Positions 1 through 4,373 of a stretch of DNA of 6,043 bases are shown in pieces. The stretch is taken from the NCBI GenBank assembly GCA_050486405.1, contig JBJHDF010000057.1, positions 1-6,043 of the forward strand. The letters are read 5' to 3'. Each line of letters starts with the position of its first letter. Position 1 is the stretch's first letter. The position numbers and the translations under genes were made by a program. The notes beneath the pieces were generated by a model. It saw only the letters and a program-made list of their open reading frames with translations, ran no database searches and was not told the DNA's origin. This stretch comes from JBJHDF01 sp050486405. Its GTDB lineage: Bacteria > Pseudomonadota > Gammaproteobacteria > Pseudomonadales > Cellvibrionaceae.

Positions 1-80
1 TCGTCGATCGAAGCCCAAGCAAAACATAATTTTCATGCCAAGCATGATAAATTCCACACAGACTCATAGGCTTATTTTAT
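1..80. other. Left flank outside the phage repeat unit
   Basis: These 80 bases precede the first copy of the terminal repeat and do not match the bases before the second copy (5837-5916, the end of the last phage gene). They are therefore not part of the 5836-bp repeating unit. The simplest reading is host chromosome next to an integrated phage; a chimeric read or a variant junction is also possible. I see no gene, tRNA or complete dif site here. It is too short to identify the host. Confidence 0.6.
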
Positions 81-207
81 TTCCGGTAATCTTTATTACA
101 TATCACTACCAGTATTCAGTGCCTGGCTGAATTGGCGCGATTTCAAAACAGGGTTTAAACTGCAGTCGGGTGCCCGGAAGCGTCTTTTATGTGGGCGTCC
201 GGTCCTT
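81..207. repeat. Terminal direct repeat, left copy (127 bp)
   Basis: This segment is identical over 127 bases to 5917-6043. The base before it differs in the two copies (t at 80, g at 5916), so the left edge is exactly at 81. The right edge cannot be seen because the window ends inside the second copy. The repeat shows that the element is circular or tandemly arranged with a unit of 5836 bp. It covers most of the non-coding region between the last phage gene (ends 5908) and the first (starts 278). Confidence 0.95.
86..99. other. Short palindrome at the junction, candidate recombination site
   Basis: GTAAT and ATTAC flank a CTTT spacer, 5 bases inside the point where the phage unit and the left flank diverge. 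If the flank is host DNA, this is the obvious candidate for part of an att core. It is A/T-rich and dyad-symmetric like Xer sites, but it does not match the two 11-base arms of dif well, so the call is only positional. Confidence 0.25.
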
Positions 208-278
208 GTGACCGGATGCCTTGCCCGCCCGGCAAAGAGGGCGGTTTTCAATTCTTTCCTGCATTGGAGTCTATTTAA
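189..278 (+). CDS. Possible 29-residue leader peptide coupled to the next gene
   Basis: An ATG at 189 opens a 29-codon frame beginning MWASGPCDRM and closing with TAA at 276-278. The last base of that stop is the first base of the next gene's ATG (TAATG), an arrangement typical of translational coupling. A GGAAG ribosome-site-like sequence lies 8 bases before the ATG. The frame runs through the hairpin at 193-221 and the terminator-like element at 225-248, so ribosomes on it would disturb both. I recognise no family, and a frame of this length can arise by chance; the exact TAATG junction is the main support. Confidence 0.25.
   Translation: MWASGPCDRMPCPPGKEGGFQFFPALESI
193..221 (+). other. 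Strong hairpin in the non-coding region, candidate origin or packaging signal
   Basis: Bases 194-204 pair with 210-220 (core CCGGTC / GACCGG) around a 5-base CTTGT loop. This gives 11 pairs including one G-T wobble, extendable by another wobble at 193/221. It has no T tract directly after it, so it is not a terminator alone. In filamentous phages the main intergenic region carries hairpins for plus- and minus-strand origins and for packaging; this is the strongest stem found in the equivalent region here. Which role it has cannot be read from sequence. The 127-bp repeat ends inside its loop. Confidence 0.5.
225..248 (+). terminator. Terminator-like hairpin before the first gene
   Basis: CCGCCC (225-230) pairs with GGGCGG (239-244) around an 8-base loop and is followed by TTTT. 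In the circular unit it lies after the last gene of the rightward operon (ends 5908) and before the gene at 278, a sensible place to end that transcript. A competing small stem (TTGCC 221-225 with GGCAA 231-235) uses the same bases, so the region could switch between folds. The T tract is short, so termination may be leaky. Confidence 0.45.
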
Positions 279-502
279 TGCATCATGACCCACTTGTTAC
301 CCTTGAGGTGAACAGAGTAACTCTTCAACGTGTTGTTGATCTTATCCACTCCTTGCCCTATGAGGTTCTTCAAGATCGACTTAAAGCAACTGGGTCTCAT
401 GGCCAGGGTCATTTCGCCATCACTGCTTTTCTAGACGCTGCTGGTGATTCTGGGGTTTTTCCCCAGCCACCCAGGTGGGAATTATCACGTTCCAAGCTCT
501 GA
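278..502 (+). CDS. Uncharacterised 74-residue protein
   Basis: I do not recognise this protein. The ATG at 278 is chosen because GGAG (266-269) sits 8 bases upstream; a TTG at 221 in the same frame would add 19 residues but runs back through the terminator-like stem. The N-terminal half (about 9-38) looks alpha-helical and amphipathic. The C-terminus is rich in Pro, Trp and basic residues, with no signal peptide or membrane segment. It is the first gene after the non-coding region and converges on the repressor gene, with only 5 bases between the two stops. Small proteins beside an inovirus repressor can be regulators, but nothing in the sequence proves that. It is also separate from the virion operon, which argues weakly against a structural role. 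Confidence 0.6.
   Translation: MHHDPLVTLEVNRVTLQRVVDLIHSLPYEVLQDRLKATGSHGQGHFAITAFLDAAGDSGVFPQPPRWELSRSKL
450..478 (+). other. Two back-to-back hairpins at the 3' end of the 278-502 gene
   Basis: CTGGGG (450-455) and CCCCAG (461-466) form a perfect 6-bp stem with a loop of five T. Immediately after it, CCACC (467-471) and GGTGG (474-478) form a second small stem. Neither has a T tract on either strand, so they are poor terminators. The pair lies in coding sequence, 42-58 bases beyond the repressor stop on the other strand. They could stabilise the convergent transcripts or act as a structure in the packaged single strand. Confidence 0.4.
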
Positions 503-507
503 ATGCT

Positions 508-780
508 TTATGAAGCCACATTCTTGTGGACTTCCAACCAAAACTGTTTCGCCTCTTCATCTTTGGATGAGTGGTAATTTTTCGCCGATATTATTTCCAT
601 TGGGGATATGCCCAATCTTCGGGCTATTCGGATGCAGTGTGTGTCGCTGAGTATTCCAGAATCACGCGCTTTATACATGTAGGTATTTGAAACCCCAAGG
701 AATTGGGCAATCCTATAGTAAGTTCTCAATGAGCTGTCTTTGCTTTGTAGATCCTTCAAGTAATCGTTTATTTTTCTCAT
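508..780 (-). CDS. Small helix-turn-helix repressor (DUF3693-like)
   Basis: This 90-residue cytoplasmic protein is probably the phage repressor that holds down rep transcription. Residues 19-30 (containing RIAQFLGV) and 31-42 (SNTYMYKARDSG) read as the two helices of a helix-turn-helix. They are followed by RIARRLGISPMEII (51-64), a second helical block common in small Cro/CI-like proteins, and a tail with KQFW (78-81). This layout resembles the DUF3693 proteins of filamentous phages; that family match is from memory. The gene is the only one on the minus strand and is divergent from rep across a 173-bp region with two inverted repeats. The ribosome site is weak (GGGA) and lies inside the palindrome at 788-805, which suggests self-regulation. 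The helix-turn-helix role is fairly secure, the family name less so. Confidence 0.75.
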   Translation of the reverse strand: MRKINDYLKDLQSKDSSLRTYYRIAQFLGVSNTYMYKARDSGILSDTHCIRIARRLGISPMEIISAKNYHSSKDEEAKQFWLEVHKNVAS

Positions 781-787
781 CGCGTCT

Positions 788-805
788 TTCCCGGAGTTCC
801 GGGAA
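788..805. promoter_or_regulatory. 18-bp palindrome, candidate repressor operator
   Basis: TTCCCGGA and TCCGGGAA are perfect inverted arms around a 2-base centre (GT). The site lies 8 bases upstream of the repressor ATG. It is the longest tight palindrome I found and is well placed for autoregulation. In repressor mRNA the same bases would form a 7-bp stem with a 4-base loop, and its 3' arm holds the only Shine-Dalgarno-like bases, so translational control is an alternative. Confidence 0.6.
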
Positions 806-823
806 CAAGGTTACTACCGCGAT

Positions 824-847
824 ATATGCACCCAAATAGTTGCATAT
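824..847. promoter_or_regulatory. Inverted repeat overlapping the rep -35 box
   Basis: ATATGCA (824-830) and TGCATAT (841-847) are perfect 7-base arms separated by 10 bases, a spacing that puts both half-sites on about the same face of the helix. The right arm covers most of the proposed rep -35 hexamer (840-845), so a protein bound here would block the promoter. It differs in sequence from the 788-805 palindrome, so it may bind another regulator. Confidence 0.55.
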
Positions 848-868
848 CCTGATTTTCCTCTGTATAAA
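840..868 (+). promoter_or_regulatory. Predicted sigma70 promoter for rep
   Basis: TTGCAT (840-845) and TATAAA (863-868) match the -35 and -10 consensus in four and five positions, with the ideal 17-base spacer. Transcription would start near 875, giving a leader of about 80 bases before the ATG at 954. The inverted repeat at 824-847 overlaps the -35. This is the best promoter I found in the window and faces the replication genes. Confidence 0.65.
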
Positions 869-910
869 CCCTTTTAGTTGGATATTGATGTTCTGGCGGT
901 TTGAAGGTGA

Positions 911-925
911 GGGGGCGCAGCCCCC
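911..925 (+). other. Hairpin in the rep leader
   Basis: GGGGGC (911-916) pairs with GCCCCC (920-925) around a 3-base loop. It lies in the predicted 5' leader of rep, 28 bases before the chosen ATG, and has no T tract. It could modulate rep translation or mRNA stability. If Rep instead starts at the ATG at 888, the hairpin is inside the coding sequence. Confidence 0.5.
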
Positions 926-953
926 GAACCTAGACTTGAAACAGGAACACTTA

Positions 954-1781
954 ATGACACAAGCCCTTCACCCACTGGTCACCGAAGGTCGCGACACCGG
1001 CCCGGGTCACTACGTGATCACTCGAAGCTACCCCAGCGGTGACGCGGATGCGTGCGCCATTCGCCTCGATGCTGGTGAACAGTTGAGAAGAGGGGGAGGG
1101 GCAGGGCGTAAGGCAACAGCGCGTGATGATATGTGTCCTGTTGTTTTGAAAAAGTCTGTGCAGCGTGCAAGGTCGGTAGTTAGGCGAAAGGCCATGAGCA
1201 TGAACGCTGATCGGCTGCTGACGTGTACATTCCGCCAGAACGTTGTTGACGTAGACGAGTGCTGGTCTATCTGGCGCAAGTTTTCCCGGTTAATGAAGCG
1301 CCGGTATGCCCTGCGAACCAATGGCCGGGACGAAGAGGGCAGGCCAGTGCCGGCGCCTTGGACTTATGTGGTTGTTATGGAGCGCCAGCAGCGGGGCGCT
1401 ATTCATTTTCACGCGATTGTCCAGGGCTTTTACCATGCAAACACCGTTCGGCGGCTGTGGCGTCAGGCGATTGGTGAGTATGAAGGCAATATTGATTTCA
1501 CATCGCCCAAAAAGTTCGGGAAGGCGACATGGAACCCGCGCCGGTGTGCGCAATACCTTTCCAAGTACATAACTAAATCTGCCATAGCTGATTTCAACCG
1601 TAAGCGTTACGCCAGCGGCGGAAAGATTGAAATTCCCGAGCCACGCCGGGGCTGGCTCGCGCTCGGTGTGCCTGTGCAGCTGGTCCTGTCACAGATTATC
1701 GACAGTTTGTCACGCAAGAATCTAGCTACCGCCTTTGAGACTGACGAAGGCTTCTTTCCTATCGTTTATCTCAGTACATAG
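954..1781 (+). CDS. Rolling-circle replication initiator (HUH endonuclease)
   Basis: This 275-residue protein nicks the double-stranded phage DNA at the plus origin and stays covalently attached through a tyrosine, starting rolling-circle replication. Visible motifs are a basic RARSVVRR stretch (71-78), motif 1 RLLTCTF (87-93), the metal-binding HUH motif GAIHFHAIVQ (148-157; His151 and His153) and YLSKYITK (201-208), with Tyr201 or Tyr205 as the likely nucleophile. One tyrosine motif fits a single-Tyr Rep. The start at 954 has AGGA 7 bases upstream; an in-frame ATG at 888 would add 22 residues but has a poor ribosome site. A weaker internal start at 1200 (AAGG 8 bases upstream) would give a shorter form that keeps the HUH core. 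The gene is driven by the promoter at 840-868 and is followed 8 bases later by the acidic gene. Confidence 0.9.
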   Translation: MTQALHPLVTEGRDTGPGHYVITRSYPSGDADACAIRLDAGEQLRRGGGAGRKATARDDMCPVVLKKSVQRARSVVRRKAMSMNADRLLTCTFRQNVVDVDECWSIWRKFSRLMKRRYALRTNGRDEEGRPVPAPWTYVVVMERQQRGAIHFHAIVQGFYHANTVRRLWRQAIGEYEGNIDFTSPKKFGKATWNPRRCAQYLSKYITKSAIADFNRKRYASGGKIEIPEPRRGWLALGVPVQLVLSQIIDSLSRKNLATAFETDEGFFPIVYLST

Positions 1782-1789
1782 GTATCAGG

Positions 1790-2005
1790 ATGCACATTAT
1801 TCAGGAACAGAATTCGATAACCCTAACCCGATTGATTGAGACTGTTATCGACGCTGACGATCATGTCTACACGGTTTGGGTGTCTGACGAATTGGTGTTG
1901 ATCACCAATAATGAGCTATCAGCACAAACACTTTTCCACGAAATTACGGAGGCATTAATAAATGAATTCCCCGAGTACTTCCTCGACCCAGACTTCTGCC
2001 ACTGA
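1790..2005 (+). CDS. Highly acidic 71-residue protein of unknown function
   Basis: I do not recognise this protein. It holds 14 Asp/Glu against a single Arg and no Lys, so it is strongly negative. Residues 10-39 look like beta strands (ITLTRLIETVI, then VYTVWVSDELVLI), 44-59 like a helix (containing TLFHEITEALI), and the tail is acidic. It has no signal peptide or membrane segment, so it should be cytoplasmic. The ATG lies 8 bases after the rep stop, with TAGGT as a modest ribosome site that includes that stop. Its 3' end overlaps the next gene by 44 bases, and that gene's strong ribosome site lies within it. Lying between rep and the ssDNA-binding gene, it probably acts in replication or early takeover. 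A DNA-mimic or Rep-modulating role is only speculation from charge. Confidence 0.7.
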   Translation: MHIIQEQNSITLTRLIETVIDADDHVYTVWVSDELVLITNNELSAQTLFHEITEALINEFPEYFLDPDFCH

Positions 2006-2285
2006 GGCAAAAAACCCACGACCGTTGCTAGCTTTGGTCACTGGAAAGATTCACGCCGTGCGCGATTACAAGGGGTCTTTTTACACGCAGATTTCAACGC
2101 CTGCCGCGGACGAATTCAGTCACCCAGGCTTCGTAGAAGTCAGGTCAAAGACACGTTTCGGCGTTCCCGGTGATGTGCTGCAAAAGCCTATCAAGTGCCG
2201 GATTTCGGGTATACCTAACAGGTTTGTTTCAAATGATGGTCAGGATGTGACCGTTGCCCGTTTGTTTCTCGATCTGGTCGAGTAG
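1962..2285 (+). CDS. Putative single-stranded DNA-binding protein (pV/RstB-like)
   Basis: This 107-residue protein is probably the phage ssDNA-binding protein, which coats newly made plus strand and turns replication toward virion production. The first 20 residues are Ser/Thr-rich and look disordered. Residues 21-107 read as a small beta-rich OB-like domain, with blocks LALVTGKIHAV (23-33), FYTQISTP (40-47), VEVRSKTRFGVPGDV (58-72) and a beta-type C-terminus. The VRS...G..GD pattern recalls RstB-type proteins of filamentous phages; this is from memory and not a checked match. The start is firm: GGAGG (1948-1952) lies 9 bases before the ATG, the strongest ribosome site in the replication block, fitting a protein needed in large amounts. 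Position after rep supports the call. Confidence 0.65.
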   Translation: MNSPSTSSTQTSATEAKNPRPLLALVTGKIHAVRDYKGSFYTQISTPAADEFSHPGFVEVRSKTRFGVPGDVLQKPIKCRISGIPNRFVSNDGQDVTVARLFLDLVE

Positions 2286-2302
2286 TTTTTGATTATTGTG
2301 AA

Positions 2303-2341
2303 TTCGGTGCTGTGCCGAAACCGTCCGGGCGGTAACCCGGA
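2303..2341 (+). other. Two hairpins between the ssDNA-binding and coat genes
   Basis: TTCGG (2303-2307) pairs with CCGAA (2315-2319), and TCCGGG (2324-2329) pairs with CCCGGA (2336-2341) around 6 bases. No T tract follows either, so they are not convincing terminators. The second stem ends about 10 bases before the coat ribosome site (AGGG, 2351-2354). Likely roles are mRNA processing or stability at the start of the coat message. Confidence 0.45.
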
Positions 2342-2362
2342 AGAAAGAAGAGGGTAGACGAT

Positions 2363-2596
2363 ATGTTTCGTTTCATCAAAGCGGCTTGGACAGCTGCAAC
2401 AACGAAGGTCGCCGCGTTTTCGACGGCGGTTTTTGCATCGCTTTTTGCGTCAACTGCTTTCGCGCAAGACCCGGTAACGGATGCAATCTCTGATATCACT
2501 TCCGCTGGTGGTGACGCTCAAAGCGTTGCCTTCGCAGTTCTGGGTGTGGTGGTGCTGATTGCAACCGTTCTTTGGATTCGCCGCGCGATCCGCTGA
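2363..2596 (+). CDS. Major coat protein precursor (pVIII-like)
   Basis: This 77-residue precursor gives the protein that forms the virion tube. Residues 1-34 are a long signal peptide with basic residues (Arg3, Lys6, Lys15), a hydrophobic stretch and a leader-peptidase site AFA before Gln35. The mature 43 residues have the classic three-part layout: an acidic surface-exposed N-terminus (Asp at mature 2, 6, 10 and 17), a hydrophobic membrane helix (about 21-38), and a basic C-terminus (RRAIR) that contacts the DNA. Its length and charge pattern match major coats of other inoviruses. The ATG follows AGGG with 8 bases between. A strong terminator 6 bases past the stop suggests a separate abundant message. 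I did not find a convincing own promoter upstream. Confidence 0.92.
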   Translation: MFRFIKAAWTAATTKVAAFSTAVFASLFASTAFAQDPVTDAISDITSAGGDAQSVAFAVLGVVVLIATVLWIRRAIR

Positions 2597-2602
2597 CGTT
2601 TC

Positions 2603-2625
2603 GGGGGCTTCGGCCCCCATCTTTT
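2603..2625 (+). terminator. Rho-independent terminator after the coat gene
   Basis: GGGGGC (2603-2608) and GCCCCC (2613-2618) form a perfect stem capped by a UUCG tetraloop closed by C-G, followed by ATCTTTT. It begins 6 bases after the coat stop. Filamentous phages commonly place a terminator here so that coat is made in great excess and the downstream genes depend on read-through. The T tract is broken by AT and C, which allows such read-through. Confidence 0.88.
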
Positions 2626-2636
2626 AAGGGTGTATT

Positions 2637-2948
2637 ATGTGGGCTGCTGACGGATTCTGTTACAAAACACTCGAAGAGGTCGCGCGCTGGCATTTGTCGA
2701 AAGCAGCGTTGCCTTCTGGTCATGTTTTGCAGTCGTATTCAATCAATCACGGCGCGTCAAGCATCAGCTATCAGGTGGAAGGGTCACAAACTGATCTGCT
2801 GATCTATCCGCCAACGTGTGATGTTCCAGGCGCACTGTCGTCCTATATCGGGCTGACTGTTGAAGAGGCTTTACTCGTCTCGTTCGCTGTCATTGGTGCC
2901 TGGGCGTTGGTGTTCGGTGCCGTAGTCGTTCGCCGAGTATTCTATTGA
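2637..2948 (+). CDS. 103-residue protein with C-terminal membrane segment
   Basis: I recognise the position but not a named family: many inoviruses have a small membrane protein between the major coat and adsorption genes. Residues 1-70 are a soluble-looking domain with two cysteines (Cys8, Cys61) and an aromatic N-terminus. Residues 76-97 are a clear membrane helix, followed by RRVFY. There is no signal peptide. Positive charge after the helix predicts a cytoplasmic C-terminus and so a periplasmic N-domain, which is unusual without a signal sequence. The ATG has AAGG 7 bases upstream, directly behind the coat terminator, so expression probably relies on read-through. A minor virion protein or a virion-tip chaperone is possible. 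Confidence 0.75.
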   Translation: MWAADGFCYKTLEEVARWHLSKAALPSGHVLQSYSINHGASSISYQVEGSQTDLLIYPPTCDVPGALSSYIGLTVEEALLVSFAVIGAWALVFGAVVVRRVFY

Positions 2949-2955
2949 GGTTCAC

Positions 2956-3039
2956 ATGACCGATTACTTTGTTGTCGTCATCACCATTGCGGTGCTTTTT
3001 TCCGGCATGATTATTTTCTGGGGAGTTTCCAGAAAGTGA
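2956..3039 (+). CDS. 27-residue membrane microprotein, candidate pVII/pIX-type minor coat
   Basis: This frame was found by reading the gap between the 103-residue gene and the adsorption gene. It encodes MTDYFVVVITIAVLFSGM followed by IIFWGVSRK: a short polar N-terminus, one membrane helix (about 4-24) and a basic end. GAGG (2947-2950), overlapping the previous stop, lies 5 bases before the ATG. Its TGA is shared with the next gene's GTG in a GTGA overlap, strong evidence that it is translated. Size and shape match the minor coat proteins pVII and pIX of Ff phages (33 and 32 residues), which cap the end of the virion that emerges first and sit in the same genome position, before gene III. Such proteins have too little sequence to prove homology. 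Confidence 0.75.
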   Translation: MTDYFVVVITIAVLFSGMIIFWGVSRK

Positions 3040-4373
3040 AAACTACACATTCTCGATTTATCACCGGTATTCTGGTGCTAATAGTTGTAATGGTCATATC
3101 AAAAAGCGCGCATGCTCAGACGCATACAAGTTACCCGTTCCATCCGACAAAAATAACTCGCGTTCATCCGGGCTGGGTGAGTGGTCCCGGCGGCTTCGCT
3201 CCGTATCCATATAACGTTTCGGTCGGAACAGAGTTCGGAAGCCGATCTCCGTACGGTGGTGGCACCCATAGAATATATAATCAACGAAACGTAAACCTTG
3301 GCGCTGGCGCAATTCGCAATGCCGCTAAGCTGCGTATGCTTGGCCCTGCCAGTGTTGCTCTCGGTCTTGCTCTTGCCGTGCACGATATATATTTCGATGA
3401 TCAGACGGGCGACTTTGTCGGGCCTGATCCGTACGACTGGAATGGCAATAACAGCAACACCTACTCTTACAGCTACAACAATGCCGACTGGAACGATTTT
3501 CATATTTCTGTCGTTGCGCCTCTCCCAAATACGATAGGCAACGGTTTAGACTGGCTCAATACACAGCTACCCAGAGTGAGAGGCGACTGGACGTATCACG
3601 AAATCGTGGATTTGCAACAAAATGGGCCTAATAGACTTGATGTCTGCATGAGACGTGAGAACAGCAATACTGGCCAGATCCAGCCCAGATATTGCTTCAC
3701 TGCGGCTTTCATCGGTACTGGCGTTGGCACTTGGTGGACCAATCTCGAAGATAAACCCGAATCCTTTGCATCGTCACCCGCGGCAGTAACCGATGAACAA
3801 TTTTTTGATGCGCTAAACACCACGCTTAGGACAGGCGCCGGTCCCGGCACATGGTCAGATTTCTTAACTGATCCGATTACCGGTCAACCGCTTTCTGGTC
3901 CCGGTTTTACGTATTTTGATGATGCCGCTGACTTGGCTACTGCCGAATACAACGCTGCGCAAGATCAGCAGTCACCTGAAGATTTGGCGCTTCCGGCAAC
4001 TGACAACGAAAGTCAATGGCAGTTCGATGACTCGTTCCCTGTCGACACCGGCACACAACCGGAAACTGATACGCAAAGTCTTTGGGACTTCTGCGACGAA
4101 AATTCAGATTTGGTTATCTGCGCGGGTATTGGTGAGGACTTGTCAGATGTCCCGCTCGGCTCGTATGACGTTGGTTTTGATATTACACCTGTTGAGTTTC
4201 AATCCGGTTCTGGCCAGTGCCCGGCGCCGGTGTCACTTAGTGTGCCAGGCGGTGACATTGAAGTCAGTTATGAGAGTGTGTGCACTTTCGCTCAAGCTAT
4301 ATCGCCTGTGACTCCACTGGTTGCCGGTTTGACTGCTATTTTCATCCTGATCGGAGCGCGCAAAGATGCCTAG
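3036..4373 (+). CDS. Adsorption protein, TspB-like (pIII-like)
   Basis: This 445-residue protein should sit at the virion tip, bind the host receptor (usually a pilus) and release the virion at the end of assembly. Residues 1-27 are a signal peptide ending in AHA before Gln28. The N-terminal part has a hydrophobic Gly/Ala segment (about 87-116), an Asn/Tyr-rich stretch (136-153) and a probable disulfide pair (Cys204, Cys220). An acidic Asp/Gln/Thr-rich linker (about 296-348) leads to a C-terminal domain with Cys353, Cys362, Cys395 and Cys416 and the pattern WDFC..N.D...C, typical of TspB-type proteins. A membrane helix (about 422-440) and a basic tail anchor it. The start is GTG, sharing GTGA with the preceding microprotein stop. 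The linker and C-terminal anchor parallel pIII. Receptor specificity cannot be told. Confidence 0.82.
   Translation: MKTTHSRFITGILVLIVVMVISKSAHAQTHTSYPFHPTKITRVHPGWVSGPGGFAPYPYNVSVGTEFGSRSPYGGGTHRIYNQRNVNLGAGAIRNAAKLRMLGPASVALGLALAVHDIYFDDQTGDFVGPDPYDWNGNNSNTYSYSYNNADWNDFHISVVAPLPNTIGNGLDWLNTQLPRVRGDWTYHEIVDLQQNGPNRLDVCMRRENSNTGQIQPRYCFTAAFIGTGVGTWWTNLEDKPESFASSPAAVTDEQFFDALNTTLRTGAGPGTWSDFLTDPITGQPLSGPGFTYFDDAADLATAEYNAAQDQQSPEDLALPATDNESQWQFDDSFPVDTGTQPETDTQSLWDFCDENSDLVICAGIGEDLSDVPLGSYDVGFDITPVEFQSGSGQCPAPVSLSVPGGDIEVSYESVCTFAQAISPVTPLVAGLTAIFILIGARKDA

Noticed and set aside
19..44. Possible dif-like Xer site in the left flank (AACATAA followed by A/T-rich bases)
   Set aside because: Only about 7 bases of one arm match; the centre and other arm do not, and the site lies about 40 bases away from the actual break at 80/81.
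132..160. Possible promoter (TTGGCG, 17 bases, TTAAAC) for the gene at 278
   Set aside because: The -10 matches in only three positions and a terminator-like stem lies between it and the gene.
2262..2299. Possible promoter for the coat gene (TTGTTT ... TATTGT)
   Set aside because: The spacing is about 26 bases, far from the 17 expected, and no better pair was found nearby.
173..2343. CCCGGAAG recurring at 173 and 2336, with the same core in the 788-805 palindrome, as possible repressor sites
   Set aside because: The core also occurs in coding sequence (for example near 4757 and 5661), and only the 788-805 site has it as a tight palindrome.
3099..3503. Open frame of 134 codons on the minus strand inside the adsorption gene
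   Set aside because: It lies wholly antisense to a gene with signal peptide, domains and anchor, has no good ribosome site and no recognisable motif.
3916..4311. Open frame of 131 codons in another plus frame of the adsorption gene
   Set aside because: It is fully contained in the C-terminal half of the adsorption gene, which keeps its conserved cysteines and anchor in its own frame; no ribosome site.
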